Below, piece after piece: positions 35,997 through 45,457 of a stretch of 64,000 nt of DNA (positions are counted from its first letter, which is position 1; each line of letters begins with the position of its first letter). The notes under the pieces were generated by a model that saw only the letters and a program-made list of their open reading frames with translations, made no database searches and was not told the DNA's origin. The position numbers and the translations under genes are program-made. The stretch comes from Candidatus Tokpelaia hoelldoblerii (GTDB lineage Bacteria; Pseudomonadota; Alphaproteobacteria; Rhizobiales; Rhizobiaceae): the NCBI GenBank assembly GCA_002005325.1, contig CP017315.1:558001-622000 (forward strand), given 5' to 3'.

Positions 35997-36959
35997 ATGG
36001 CATCCTATCCTGACCTGCTGGAAGACCGCATAAGCCACCTGCCGCCGCGCAAGCGGCGAGAACTGGCGCTTGTCGCCAAAATCCTGTTTGAAGAGTTCCA
36101 GCAGGCACAATCCTCCCGAAACAAGAAAATCCTGCGCAATGGCCGTATCCTCAAGCTGGTCCTGTTCGGTTCCTATGCCCGCGGCAGCTGGGTGGAAGAC
36201 CGGGCGAGCGGCTATTTCTCTGATTATGACCTGCTGGTGATTGTCAGCAAGGAAGATTTTACCGAACCTGAGTTCTGGCGGCACGCGGAAGAACGCATTG
36301 ACCGTGAATGGCTGGTGACCAAGCGTATCAAGACACCGGTTGAGCCGATTTACCACAGCTATGAGGATGTCAACGGGCAGATTGCTATGGGGCGCCCGTT
36401 TTTTCTGGATATTCTGCGTGACGGGATTGTGCTTTATGAGGCTGAGGGCTATCCGTTCAGCAAGCCCGGCAGGATGACGCCGGCGCAGAAGCATGAAGAG
36501 GCGCAGAGATATTTTGATGAATGGTACGCCCTTTCACTATCGGGTTTAAAGGCTGCTAAATTCTGTTTGAGTGAATCTCACTCTAGCATGGATGCTTCCA
36601 TGCGTGATGCAGTGTTTCTGGCCCATCAGGCGACAGAGAGGATTTACCATTGCTTTTTGCTGACCTTGACGCTTTACAGCCCGAAGATGCACAATATTAA
36701 AAAGCTGCGCTCGCTTGCCGAGGCTGTAGTGCCGGAGCTTGCGGACATCTGGCCACGCAACAAACGTATGTATAAACGCGCTTTTGAGCTTTTACGCCGC
36801 GCTTATGTTGAAGCGCGCTATTCCCCTGAATATGAGATCACCAGAGAAGAACTTGAGTGGGTGTTTGAACGGATTGAGTTATTACAGCACAAGGTGAAGG
36901 AAATTTGCGAAGCGCATTTGCAGCAGTCTGCCACAGTACCACCACGCACAATGACTTGA
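35997..36959 (+). CDS. Nucleotidyltransferase-HEPN fusion protein
   Basis: 320 residues. The N-terminal half is an MNT-type polymerase-beta nucleotidyltransferase: GSYARGSW at 58-65 and SDYDLLVIV at 75-83, i.e. the GSxxxG and DxD catalytic elements. The C-terminal part (about 190-310) is a HEPN-like helical domain beginning near MRDAVFLAHQATERIYHCF. Separate MNT and HEPN genes form toxin-antitoxin pairs in which MNT adenylylates HEPN; fused forms are also known and their role is less clear. Here both halves are on one chain, so a self-controlled toxin, a nucleotidyltransferase or a defence role are all possible. I do not see the HEPN RNase Rx4-6H motif clearly. No obvious partner gene. Confidence 0.75.
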   Translation: MASYPDLLEDRISHLPPRKRRELALVAKILFEEFQQAQSSRNKKILRNGRILKLVLFGSYARGSWVEDRASGYFSDYDLLVIVSKEDFTEPEFWRHAEERIDREWLVTKRIKTPVEPIYHSYEDVNGQIAMGRPFFLDILRDGIVLYEAEGYPFSKPGRMTPAQKHEEAQRYFDEWYALSLSGLKAAKFCLSESHSSMDASMRDAVFLAHQATERIYHCFLLTLTLYSPKMHNIKKLRSLAEAVVPELADIWPRNKRMYKRAFELLRRAYVEARYSPEYEITREELEWVFERIELLQHKVKEICEAHLQQSATVPPRTMT

Positions 36960-37025
36960 TTATGGATGAATGGCGTAAAACTATCGTGACGGAAGGCTGC
37001 CAATGCCATGCTGGAGATATGAATT

Positions 37026-37952
37026 ATGAGTAGTGATATCGAAAATTTTGGAAAAATTATACAGCTTTTTCTGGTGAATGGATCACCAAACGGTTTGATG
37101 ATTGCTACACTTCATGGCTGGACAGGAAAAGTTATTGTTTGCCATAATGCGACATTTCCGCAAATGTTACAACGTGGTGAAATAGGGCAGGCAGGTATTT
37201 ACTTTTTATATGCCAATGAAGATCCTGAAAATGATTTGAAATCAAAAATCTATATTGGAGAAGCCGAAGATTTAAAACAGCGCTTGCCACAAAGTGTAGC
37301 AAATCACAGTTTTTGGGAAAAAGCGGTTGCTGTTACAACTTCAGATCAGTCTTTAACAAAAGGTCATGTGCGTTATCTTGAGGCCCGGTTAATTGAACTT
37401 GTCAGTAATGCAGGGCGCTGCTCCCTGGCCAATACGCAACAGCCGCCTGCCGAAAATCGCTATTTGCCTGAGGCTGACAGAGCCAATATGGAGGCTTTCC
37501 TTGCCACATTAAAAATCATTTTACCGGTTATCGGTTTGGATGTTTTAAAACCCATGGTGAAGATAATAATAGATGAAGCAAAATCTGTTACAGCAACGAA
37601 TGGAATATCCTCTGTACCGCATTTTGAAATCCGGCATAGATCTGGCATTAAGGCAAAAGCGCAGGAGATTGATGGTGATTTTGTTGTTTTAAAGGATTCA
37701 GAAGCGTTGTTTGATACTGGAAATGTTGGGATGGGGTATAGAGATCTAAGAAACAGATTGATTGAGCAGGGAATTTTGCAATCGAATGTTCAGAAAGATA
37801 AGTATATTTTTACGGCTGATTATATTTTTAAAAGTCCATCTGCGGCAGCAGCGGTTGTATTGGAGCGTAATGCAAATGGCCGTATAGAGTGGAAAATTGA
37901 AGGAAAACCACTGACATATCAACAGTGGCAAGAGCAGCAAATAAAATTATAG
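37026..37952 (+). CDS. GIY-YIG nuclease-domain protein with DUF4357
   Basis: 308 residues. The GIY-YIG nuclease core has GIY at 57-59, KIYIGEA with YIG at 76-78 and the catalytic-type Arg in LKQRL (about R86). The C-terminal region GYRDLRNRLIEQGIL...FKSPSAAAAVVLE is typical of DUF4357, a domain often joined to GIY-YIG or other nuclease domains in accessory genes. The catalytic Glu near residue 105-120 could be that of RYLEARLIE. Function is unknown; DNA cleavage is plausible. AT-rich, standing alone after the MNT-HEPN gene; together they look like a small accessory island. Confidence 0.78.
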   Translation: MSSDIENFGKIIQLFLVNGSPNGLMIATLHGWTGKVIVCHNATFPQMLQRGEIGQAGIYFLYANEDPENDLKSKIYIGEAEDLKQRLPQSVANHSFWEKAVAVTTSDQSLTKGHVRYLEARLIELVSNAGRCSLANTQQPPAENRYLPEADRANMEAFLATLKIILPVIGLDVLKPMVKIIIDEAKSVTATNGISSVPHFEIRHRSGIKAKAQEIDGDFVVLKDSEALFDTGNVGMGYRDLRNRLIEQGILQSNVQKDKYIFTADYIFKSPSAAAAVVLERNANGRIEWKIEGKPLTYQQWQEQQIKL

Positions 37953-37961
37953 GATTTACAG

Positions 37962-38003
37962 AAATCAGGCCATGAAGCAAATGCTCTATGGCCTGATTTT
38001 GTT
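37962..38003. terminator. Bidirectional terminator
   Basis: Twelve-bp stem AAATCAGGCCAT/ATGGCCTGATTT between the GIY-YIG gene and the convergent ggt gene, followed by TTGTTATT on the plus strand. Confidence 0.75.
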
Positions 38004-39732
38004 ATTGCTTGTCTGATTTTAAAATAACTGTGCCTTTACCGGCATCATGGCGCGGGTCGCTGCCTGCTTCCAGTGTGCCGGCAGCACGGTTCCACAAAAT
38101 GGTTTGCAGGTTGCCCCAGCTATGGCTTGAGGCGGCGCCATCCTTGTTTTCTGCCGGCACTGTCACCGCGTGCCCCATTTTTCGCAAGGCCATAACAGCA
38201 TCTTGAGAGAGCGCTTCCGGTTCCGTGTCGATAACATCCGGCAGCCATTGATGGTGATAACGCGGCAAGGCGGCGACGTCTTGCGCGCCAAGGCCATTGT
38301 CAAAACCGAGAATACCGAGCAGCACCATGGTAATGATGCGGCTGCCGCCCGGCGTTCCCAATATCGCGGTTTTCTGGTTGGATATCATGAATGTTGGCGA
38401 CATGGAGCTTAACATACGTTTGCCCGGTTGCGGCGCATTGGCTTCATAACCCATCACGCCGAAAGCGTTCGGTGTGCCTGGACGCAGGGCGAAGTCGTCC
38501 ATTTCGTTGTTGAGAAGCACGCCCGTGCCCGGTGCAATCAGGCCGGAGCCATAAAGCAGGTTGACAGTCTGTGTTGCCGCCACCAGATTGCCCTCGCCAT
38601 CCATAACGGAAAAATGCGTGGTTTCCTCATCTTCCAAAGGGGTTGGCTGTCCCGACAGGGCCGTGCTGGGTGTCGCCTTTTCAGGATGAATGCCCGAGCG
38701 CAGGCCCGCCGCGTAATCAGGGGCGGTTAGCAGTTTTACCGGCACTTTGACAAAATCCGGATCGCCGGGATAAAAGGTCCGGTCACGATAGGCGCGGCGC
38801 ATGGCCTCGACAATCAGGTGAACGCGGCGGGTTTCATCCATGTCCTGCAATTTATAAGGTTCAAGGATCTGCAATATCTGCGCCAGAGCAATGCCGCCGG
38901 ATGAGGGAGGCGGGGCGGTGACGATGTCCCAGTTGTGATAGCGAAAGCGCAAGGGAGAGCGGATTTTTACCCGGTAAGCGGCGAGTTCGGCCGCGGTCCA
39001 CTGCCCGCCCTGCGCATTGACACCGGCAACAAGCTTGTTCGCGACATCGCCTTTGTAAAACCCGTCAAATCCTTTTGCCGCCAGTTGTTCAAGGGTCGCA
39101 GCCAGATCCGGCTGGCGGAAAATATCACCGGTTTGCAGCGGTTTGCCAGAGCTGAGGAAAACCGCTCTGGTGCCGGGATAGCGCTCCATCACCGCCTGGC
39201 GTGAAGAATAGCCTTTGACAAGGCGCTCATAGACCGGGAAACCGTCGCGCGCCGTGCGGATTGCCGGGGCCAGCGATTCGCTTAAAGGCAGCCTGCCATG
39301 CTGTGTTGCGAGATGCACCAGTGCTGCCGGCAGGCCCGGAATGCCTGCCGCCCATGCGCCGTTGGTGGCGCGGTCACGGTCAAGCTCGCCATCTGCTGTC
39401 AGGTATTTTTCCTTTGTCGCGGCAATGGGGGATGTTTCGCGCGCGTCAAGGAAAATATCATTGCCTGTCTGCGCGTCATGCAGCAGAAAAAAGCCGCCGC
39501 CGCCAAGGCCGGAACTGATAGGTTCAACAACGGCCAGAGTGGAGGAAACAGCAATGGCCGCGTCAAAAGCATTGCCGCCCCTGGCCAGAATCTCATGCCC
39601 GGCGGCGGTTGCCAGATAATGAGCGCTGGCAATAGCGGCTCCGGGCGGTGGCTGTTGCTCTGCGGCAAAGCCCGGCAGGGGTAAAAACAGCAAGACAGTG
39701 CAGATCAACAATCTGGAAAAAAATATACGCAT
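38002..39732 (-). CDS. ggt: Gamma-glutamyltransferase
   Basis: Periplasmic Ntn-hydrolase that cleaves gamma-glutamyl bonds, mainly of glutathione. 576 residues made as one precursor: signal peptide (residues 1-23, cleavage near GFA-AEQ), large subunit, and a small subunit beginning at the autocatalytic site TTHFS (nucleophile T371). Other family marks are SGLGGGGF near the N-terminus and PGSRIITMVL near the C-terminus. In symbionts and pathogens this enzyme can supply glutamate or cysteine from host glutathione. Monocistronic, transcribed left. Confidence 0.95.
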   Translation of the reverse strand: MRIFFSRLLICTVLLFLPLPGFAAEQQPPPGAAIASAHYLATAAGHEILARGGNAFDAAIAVSSTLAVVEPISSGLGGGGFFLLHDAQTGNDIFLDARETSPIAATKEKYLTADGELDRDRATNGAWAAGIPGLPAALVHLATQHGRLPLSESLAPAIRTARDGFPVYERLVKGYSSRQAVMERYPGTRAVFLSSGKPLQTGDIFRQPDLAATLEQLAAKGFDGFYKGDVANKLVAGVNAQGGQWTAAELAAYRVKIRSPLRFRYHNWDIVTAPPPSSGGIALAQILQILEPYKLQDMDETRRVHLIVEAMRRAYRDRTFYPGDPDFVKVPVKLLTAPDYAAGLRSGIHPEKATPSTALSGQPTPLEDEETTHFSVMDGEGNLVAATQTVNLLYGSGLIAPGTGVLLNNEMDDFALRPGTPNAFGVMGYEANAPQPGKRMLSSMSPTFMISNQKTAILGTPGGSRIITMVLLGILGFDNGLGAQDVAALPRYHHQWLPDVIDTEPEALSQDAVMALRKMGHAVTVPAENKDGAASSHSWGNLQTILWNRAAGTLEAGSDPRHDAGKGTVILKSDKQ

Positions 39733-39862
39733 TGAAAACCCCTCCCGAATGACCAGATCTGGAAATCCCTTTTAGCTCCAGCAGATGGTTATCGTACAGG
39801 CATTTTCCTGTTTTTGGCAAGAGTGATAGACATGTTTGCCCGGCCGGAAAAGCAATTTATTT

Positions 39863-40537
39863 TCAGGCCAGAAGCCCTTCAATCATCTGTGGCGTCAATT
39901 CGCTGTAGCTGCTGATAATGGCTGTCGGGTCAAGTTCCCTCACCGGTATATCTGTATAGCCGAAATCCACGGCGATAACCGGTATATTGGCGGCTTTGGC
40001 GGCGTGGATGTCCGCCGCGCTGTCCCCCACCATAACGGCGCGGGTGGCGTCGCCGCCGGCGGTGGCGATGGTCTCAAGGATATGGCGCGGGTCGGGCTTG
40101 CGCCACGGGAAGGTGTCACAGCCGCAGATGGCGGCATAGCGTCCTGCCCTGTCGATTGCCTTGAGCAGCGGTTTTGCCAGCTCTTCCTGCTTGTTGGTGC
40201 ACACAGCCAGCAGAAAGCCTGCCTGTTGCAGCGTATCAAGGGCAGGTTCCACATGGTCAAAATAGCGGCTTGTCCCGGGGATGTTTTCCGCATAATGGCG
40301 GATATAGAGATCAAATAACGGCTCTATTTCAGCCGCCGTCGGGGTGAGATTCTGCAATTTCAGCGCCCGCTCAATCGTGACACGGCCGCCCTGCCCGACC
40401 AGCCTGTGCAGATCCGCGGTCTGCATGGTTTTAAAGCCTTTTGCGGCAAGGGCGTGATTCAGGCTCGCCAGCATATCATAGCCGGTTTCCACCAGTGTGC
40501 CATCCAGGTCAAAAACAACAATCGGCTGTTTGTTCAT
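39863..40537 (-). CDS. gph: Phosphoglycolate phosphatase (HAD family)
   Basis: Removes 2-phosphoglycolate formed during repair of oxidised DNA ends. 224 residues; motif [11 protein letters not shown] (D10, D12), motif II VCTNK, motif III in PLLKA and KPDPRH, motif [17 protein letters not shown]. The start overlaps the stop of trmFO by 4 nt (ATGA), so the two are translated together. The coding sequence near the C-terminus ([11 protein letters not shown]; bases 39902-39935) is identical to spacer 17 of the CRISPR array in this window. Confidence 0.9.
   Translation of the reverse strand: MNKQPIVVFDLDGTLVETGYDMLASLNHALAAKGFKTMQTADLHRLVGQGGRVTIERALKLQNLTPTAAEIEPLFDLYIRHYAENIPGTSRYFDHVEPALDTLQQAGFLLAVCTNKQEELAKPLLKAIDRAGRYAAICGCDTFPWRKPDPRHILETIATAGGDATRAVMVGDSAADIHAAKAANIPVIAVDFGYTDIPVRELDPTAIISSYSELTPQMIEGLLA
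39902..39935 (-). other. Protospacer in gph matched by array spacer 17
   Basis: All 34 bases equal the spacer at 55933-55966. On the strand that equals the spacer, the 5' flank is GGA, not the I-C PAM TTC, while the 3' flank is GAA (TTC on the other strand). So a correct PAM exists only for the opposite orientation, which would make the spacer harmless. Confidence 0.95.
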
Positions 40538-41937
40538 GATAGTGCCTCATTTAACCAGTTGCGGCAATCTTCCAGCGCGCGGGTGGTCAGCGCCTGCTTT
40601 TTGGCCTGTGTCTTTTCCTTGCCGCGCAGCCTTTTTCCTTCCGGCTTTGGGACATCCACCGGCGGAAACAGGCCGAAATTGACGTTCATCGGCTGGAAAG
40701 ACCGGGCGCCGTTTTCCTGCTCCGCCACAATGTGGCCGCCGGTAATGTGATTAAGCAACGCGCCGAAGGCTGTTGTCAGCGGCGGGGCGGTTATATCGCG
40801 CCGGTGGTGTTCAGCCGCAGCAAATAAACCGGTGAGCAGGCCGATAGCGGCAGATTCAACATAGCCCTCACAGCCGGTGATCTGTCCGGCAAAGCGCAGC
40901 CGCGGCAGGGCTTTCAGGCGCAGTTTGCCATCCAGCAGAACGGGAGAGTTCAGATACGTGTTGCGGTGCAGGCCGCCAAGACGGGCGAATTCAGCATTTT
41001 CCAGCCCGGGAATCGTGCGGAAAATCCGCGTCTGTTCGCCATATTTCAGCTTGGTCTGAATGCCGACCATGTTGTAAAGCGTGCCAAGCGCGTTATCCTG
41101 GCGCAATTGCACCACCGCATAAGGCTTTTCATCCGGCTTGTGGGCGTTGGTCAGCCCCATAGGCTTTAGCGGGCCGTGGCGCAGGGTTTCCGGGCCGCGC
41201 CCGGCCATAATCTCAATCGGCAGGCAGCCGTCAAAGTAAGGCGTTTTTTCAAAGTCGCGGAATTCGGTTTTTTCACCGGCAATAAGCTCCGCGATGAAAG
41301 TTTCATATTGCTCTTTGTTCAACGGGCAGTTGATATAATCCTTGCCTGTACCGCCGGGGCCGGCCTTGTCATAGCGCGACTGGAACCAGCAGATATCCAT
41401 ATTGATGCTGTCGGTATGGATAATGGGCGCTATCGCGTCAAAAAAAGACAATGCCGTGCTGTCGGTCGCCTTGGCTATAACATCGGCCAGTGCGGGCGAG
41501 GTCAGCGGGCCGGTGGCGATAATGACATCGCCCCAGTCTTCCGGCGGCAGGCCGGTGACTTCTTCGCGCACAATGGTGATATCGGGGTGGTTTTCAAGCC
41601 GCTTGGTGACTTCTTCAGCAAAACCTTTCCGGTCAACAGCCAGAGCGCTGCCGGCGGGCACCTGATGAGCGTCCGCAGCCGCCATGATGAGCGAGCCGGC
41701 AAGGCGCATTTCCGCATGTAACAAGCCGACGGCGCTGGTTTGCGCGTCATCGGAACGGAAGGAGTTGGAACAGACAAGTTCAGCCAGATGTTCGCTTTTA
41801 TGTGCGTCAGTTTTGCGCTGCGGGCGCATTTCATGCAGGATAACCGGCAGACCGGCTTGTGCTGCCGTCCATGCGGCTTCGCTGCCGGCAAGACCGCCGC
41901 CGATAATATGCAGGGGAGAGGTATTTTTTTCAGACAT
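40534..41937 (-). CDS. trmFO: Methylenetetrahydrofolate-tRNA-(uracil-5-)-methyltransferase TrmFO
   Basis: Makes ribothymidine 54 in the tRNA T-loop, using methylene-tetrahydrofolate and FADH2. 467 residues; N-terminal FAD site [13 protein letters not shown], followed by the family signature CSNSFRSDD, and C-terminal NVNFGLFPP. It replaces the SAM-dependent TrmA of enteric bacteria, as in many alphaproteobacteria and Firmicutes. Overlaps gph by 4 nt. Confidence 0.95.
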   Translation of the reverse strand: MSEKNTSPLHIIGGGLAGSEAAWTAAQAGLPVILHEMRPQRKTDAHKSEHLAELVCSNSFRSDDAQTSAVGLLHAEMRLAGSLIMAAADAHQVPAGSALAVDRKGFAEEVTKRLENHPDITIVREEVTGLPPEDWGDVIIATGPLTSPALADVIAKATDSTALSFFDAIAPIIHTDSINMDICWFQSRYDKAGPGGTGKDYINCPLNKEQYETFIAELIAGEKTEFRDFEKTPYFDGCLPIEIMAGRGPETLRHGPLKPMGLTNAHKPDEKPYAVVQLRQDNALGTLYNMVGIQTKLKYGEQTRIFRTIPGLENAEFARLGGLHRNTYLNSPVLLDGKLRLKALPRLRFAGQITGCEGYVESAAIGLLTGLFAAAEHHRRDITAPPLTTAFGALLNHITGGHIVAEQENGARSFQPMNVNFGLFPPVDVPKPEGKRLRGKEKTQAKKQALTTRALEDCRNWLNEALS

Positions 41938-42049
41938 GGCTTCTCTTTAGCGGAAATTGCTGCTTCTGTGAAGGGTTTTGTCATTATTGCTTTCATAATT
42001 GGCAGCAATACATAAAACCCTGGTATTGGTGACAGACAGGATAAAGAAC

Positions 42050-42637
42050 ATGAAAAAAATTGCTGCAGCTTTGTGCCTGCTCTTGCTGTTGGCCGCGGGC
42101 GATATGGCTGTTGCCAGGCCTGCTGGCGGTGATACGGAGGTTCGATTGCTGGCCTGTCATGGTTATGGCTGTAATTTCCGTACCATGATACCGCTGACGC
42201 AGCAGGATTTGCAGGCGATCAGACGCGCCTTTGCCGAGTATGGCAAAACGGCGCAGGGCGAGCGCGAGGCGGTTAAAAAGGCGGTGGCGATTTATGAAGA
42301 ACGCACCACACAGGTGATCGGTGTGCGTGATGAACCGCGCATGGCCTTTGGCCGCCCCAAACGCAAGGGGCAGATGGACTGCACCGATGAAAGCACGAAT
42401 ACCCAAGGGGTGCTGCGCTATTTGCAAGGGGCGGGCTATCTGAAATTTCACCGCTCCGGACGTCCTGTGGTCCGTGGTGTTTTCATTGACGGGCGCTATC
42501 CTCATTGGACAGCGGTGATGATAGATGATAAAGGGGGCAGGTGGGCGGTGGATTCATGGTATGGCGCCGGTGGTGCCGAGCCGGATATTCTGCCGCTGAA
42601 AGAGTGGAAAAAACGGGGGCGTGGCGGCAGGCGTTAA
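42050..42637 (+). CDS. Secreted protein of unknown function with a possible Cys-His-Asp triad
   Basis: 195 residues from the ATG at 42050 (MKKIAAALCLLLLLAAGDMAVARP), a clear signal peptide. I do not recognise a named family. The middle and C-terminal part has MDCTDESTN (C111), GRYPHWTAVMIDD (H152) and GRWAVDSWYG (D168), which in order and spacing resemble the Cys-His-Asp triad of transglutaminase-like or papain-like cysteine enzymes. The C-terminus is strongly basic (KKRGRGGRR). Related proteins exist in other Rhizobiales as far as I recall. A periplasmic cysteine peptidase or transglutaminase-like role is only inference. Divergent from trmFO; 13 nt before the SDR gene, possibly an operon. 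Confidence 0.7.
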   Translation: MKKIAAALCLLLLLAAGDMAVARPAGGDTEVRLLACHGYGCNFRTMIPLTQQDLQAIRRAFAEYGKTAQGEREAVKKAVAIYEERTTQVIGVRDEPRMAFGRPKRKGQMDCTDESTNTQGVLRYLQGAGYLKFHRSGRPVVRGVFIDGRYPHWTAVMIDDKGGRWAVDSWYGAGGAEPDILPLKEWKKRGRGGRR

Positions 42638-42650
42638 AAGGACTGGTTTT

Positions 42651-43415
42651 ATGAAGAGATTTGAAGGACGTAAAATTATCGTGACCGGCGCCGGTTCCGG
42701 TATCGGGCAGGCGACAGTAGCAAGGCTGTTATCAGAAGGCGGCATGGTTGCCGCAGTTGATATTTCTGAAGCAGGCTTGAAGAAGACAGCGGAACAGGCG
42801 CAAAAAGATGGCAATGCGGACCGTCTGGTTGTTATTGCCGCTGACTTGTCAGAAGAGGCCGCGGTGAAAGAGCACATCGGCGGAGCGATTGAGAAACTGG
42901 GCGGGCTGGATGTTCTGGTGAACGCTGCGGGTATCCTGCGCTCGTGCCATACCCATGAAATGACACTGGAGTTCTGGAACACTGTTCTGCGCACCAATTT
43001 GACCAGCACCTTTCTGGTCACCCGCCAGGCGCTGCCGGCCTTGCTGAAGTCCGGCCGGGGCGTTGTGGTTAATTTCAGTTCAACTTCCGCCAGTTTCGGC
43101 CATCCCTATATGGCTGCCTATGCGGCCACCAAAGGTGCGATTCAGGCGTTTACCCATGCTATTGCGGTGGAATACGCCAGGCAGGGCCTGCGGGCGGTCG
43201 CGGTGGCGCCGGGGAGCATTTCCTCCGGCATGACCCATAATCCCGGCCTGCCGGAAGACGCGGACCAGAGCCTGTTTGTCAAGATGATGCCGGCGCTGGG
43301 GCAGGGGTTTGCCTCTCCTGATTCTGTTGCCGGTGTTATCGCCATGTTTGCTTCTGATGATGGCGTGTTCATCACCGGCACCGAACTGCGCATTGATGGC
43401 GGAACGCATATGTGA
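42651..43415 (+). CDS. Short-chain dehydrogenase/reductase
   Basis: 254-residue classical SDR. NAD(P)-binding TGAGSGIG at about 14-21, structural NAAG, catalytic Ser in NFSSTSASFG and YAATKGA (Tyr and Lys four residues apart), and C-terminal GTELRIDGGTH. The acidic residue after beta-2 (AAVDIS) suggests preference for NAD. Substrate unknown. Starts at 42651, 13 nt after the preceding gene; the longer frame from 42621 overlaps that gene and is not needed. Confidence 0.88.
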   Translation: MKRFEGRKIIVTGAGSGIGQATVARLLSEGGMVAAVDISEAGLKKTAEQAQKDGNADRLVVIAADLSEEAAVKEHIGGAIEKLGGLDVLVNAAGILRSCHTHEMTLEFWNTVLRTNLTSTFLVTRQALPALLKSGRGVVVNFSSTSASFGHPYMAAYAATKGAIQAFTHAIAVEYARQGLRAVAVAPGSISSGMTHNPGLPEDADQSLFVKMMPALGQGFASPDSVAGVIAMFASDDGVFITGTELRIDGGTHM

Positions 43416-43616
43416 GGAAATGGAATCCGGTGGCCTGGCGCCATTGCAAGGCCGCTTTTTATCAAAGTCCATGAAAAATCTGCTTTTTATGCAGCTTTCT
43501 GCCGTGATTTGACTTTTTTCCTTTAAACCACGCCAATAGGGTGGTATGAGAGTTCGCGACTGGCAAGAGTATGCGCAGCCCGTGGTGAAATGACTTTTTG
43601 CCACATGATGCGCTTT

Positions 43617-43699
43617 GCGGATGTGGCGAAATTGGTAGACGCACCAGATTTAGGTTCTGGCGGGAGACCGTGGGGGTTCGAGTCCCTCCATCCGCACCA
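43617..43699 (+). tRNA. trnL: tRNA-Leu (TAG anticodon)
   Basis: Class II tRNA with a long variable arm: acceptor GCGGATG/CATCCGC, anticodon arm CCAGA-TTTAGGT-TCTGG with anticodon TAG (reads CUN codons), T-arm GGGGG-TTCGAGT-CCCTC, discriminator A and encoded CCA. Sits just upstream of tig. Confidence 0.96.
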
Positions 43700-43879
43700 T
43701 AAATGTTTTTGGTTTATGCGCTAAATTGAAAACATCTGGCGTGCCGTAAAATGATTTACAGTTTTTTCAAGGGAATCCTTGAAAAGCTTTTCATACGCAT
43801 CTGACAGGATGCGGAATTTTGAGTGTAACAGACGATGCCGGTCAAGGCCGCGCACAAGTCAAGAAATGAAGGTTGTTCG

Positions 43880-45322
43880 ATGCAGGTTACCGAAACGCTT
43901 AATGAGGGGCTGAAGCGCGAAATCAAAATCGTTGTTCCGGCCAAGGACCTGGAAGCCAGATTGGTGCAGCGGCTGGATGAAGCCAAGGATAAAGCCAGGC
44001 TCAATGGCTTTCGCCCGGGCAAGGTGCCGGCGGCGCATTTGCGCAAAATGTATGGCAAGTCCTTTATGGCGGAAATTGTCAATGAAATTTTGACCGACGC
44101 GCCGCGTTCCATTCTGGCCGAGCGGGGCGAGCGTTCCGCCACCCAGCCGCGGATTGATATGAGCGAAGATGAAAAAGAGGCTGAAAAAGTGCTGGATGGC
44201 AAGGCTGATTTTGTCTTTACGCTGAATTATGAAGTTCTGCCGAAAATTGAAGTCAAGGATGTTGCCGGTATTGCAGTCACCCGTGATGTGGTTGACGTTC
44301 CGGAAAAGGAAATCAACGAGCAGATCGAGCGCGTTCTGTCTTCAACCCGCAGCTTCTCTGAAAAGAAAGGCAAGGCGGATGATGGCGACCGTGTGACGAT
44401 TGACTATCTCGGCAAGCTTGACGGCACGCCGTTTGACGGCGGCGCTGATAATGATGCGCAGCTGGTGCTGGGATCCAAAATGTTCATCCCCGGTTTTGAG
44501 GAACAGCTGGTTGGCGTTAAGGCCGGTGATGAAACACAGATCAAGGTGACTTTCCCGGAAAATTACGGTGCAGCGCATCTTGCCGGCAAGGAAGCGACCT
44601 TTGACATTACGGTGAAGGAAGTTGCCAGGCCCGATGAATTGGCAATTGATGATGAAGCCGCCAAAAAGCTTGGCCTGGAATCGCTTGAGCGCCTGAAAGA
44701 AGTTATCCGCGAACAGCTGGAAAGCCAGTATGGTTCTGTCACCCGCCAGAAGGTCAAGCGCCAAATTCTGGACGCGCTTGATGGTGACTATCAGTTTGAA
44801 ACGCCGGAGCGTCTGGTTGAAGTTGAGTTCAACAATATCTGGAACCAGATCAATAACGAACTGCAGCAGGCTGGCCGCACTTTTGCTGATGAAGACACCA
44901 CGGAAGAAGAAGCCCGTGAGGAATACCGCAAACTGGCGCAGCGCCGCGTGCGCCTTGGCCTTGTGCTTTCTGAAATCGGTGAGCAGGCCGGTGTGACTGT
45001 CAGCGAGGAAGAGCTGCAGCGCGCTGTTTATGATCAGGTGCGCCAGTATCCGGGGCAGGAAAAGGAAATATTTGAATTTTTCCAGCGGACGCCGGACGCT
45101 GTCGCCAATCTGCGTGCGCCGATTTTTGAAGAGAAGGTGATTGACCACCTGCTTGGGAAAATCAAGGTGACAGACAAGAAGGTGAGCCCGGAAGAGCTGA
45201 TGGCTGAAGAAGAGGAAGAAGCCTCTGCAAAGCCGAAGAAAAAAGCTGCTGCCAGGAAGAAGGAAGCAGATGCAGGTGAAGAAAAAGCCAGGCCTGCAAA
45301 GAAAGCTTCAGAAAAGAAATAA
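43880..45322 (+). CDS. tig: Trigger factor
   Basis: Ribosome-bound chaperone and prolyl isomerase that docks on L23. 480 residues from the ATG at 43880 ([14 protein letters not shown]); an upstream frame to 43835 is not conserved. Ribosome-binding signature [21 protein letters not shown] domain [17 protein letters not shown]...[14 protein letters not shown]. The C-terminus has a Lys/Ala/Glu-rich tail (about residues 440-480), longer than in E. coli (432 aa) but usual in rhizobia. Confidence 0.97.
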   Translation: MQVTETLNEGLKREIKIVVPAKDLEARLVQRLDEAKDKARLNGFRPGKVPAAHLRKMYGKSFMAEIVNEILTDAPRSILAERGERSATQPRIDMSEDEKEAEKVLDGKADFVFTLNYEVLPKIEVKDVAGIAVTRDVVDVPEKEINEQIERVLSSTRSFSEKKGKADDGDRVTIDYLGKLDGTPFDGGADNDAQLVLGSKMFIPGFEEQLVGVKAGDETQIKVTFPENYGAAHLAGKEATFDITVKEVARPDELAIDDEAAKKLGLESLERLKEVIREQLESQYGSVTRQKVKRQILDALDGDYQFETPERLVEVEFNNIWNQINNELQQAGRTFADEDTTEEEAREEYRKLAQRRVRLGLVLSEIGEQAGVTVSEEELQRAVYDQVRQYPGQEKEIFEFFQRTPDAVANLRAPIFEEKVIDHLLGKIKVTDKKVSPEELMAEEEEEASAKPKKKAAARKKEADAGEEKARPAKKASEKK

Positions 45323-45349
45323 TCTGAGGCATTTTGCCGCATGATATGA

Positions 45350-45376
45350 AGCCCGGCCATTGCGCCGGGCTTTTTT
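45350..45376 (+). terminator. Terminator after tig
   Basis: Eight-bp stem AGCCCGGC/GCCGGGCT with a 6-nt loop, followed by TTTTT. Confidence 0.9.
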
Positions 45377-45457
45377 CACGCAAAGACCATTTAAATAACA
45401 GATTCCTGCTTATCCTGATTTATGGTGAATCAAAAGTCTGGTTTGGAGATATTTGAA

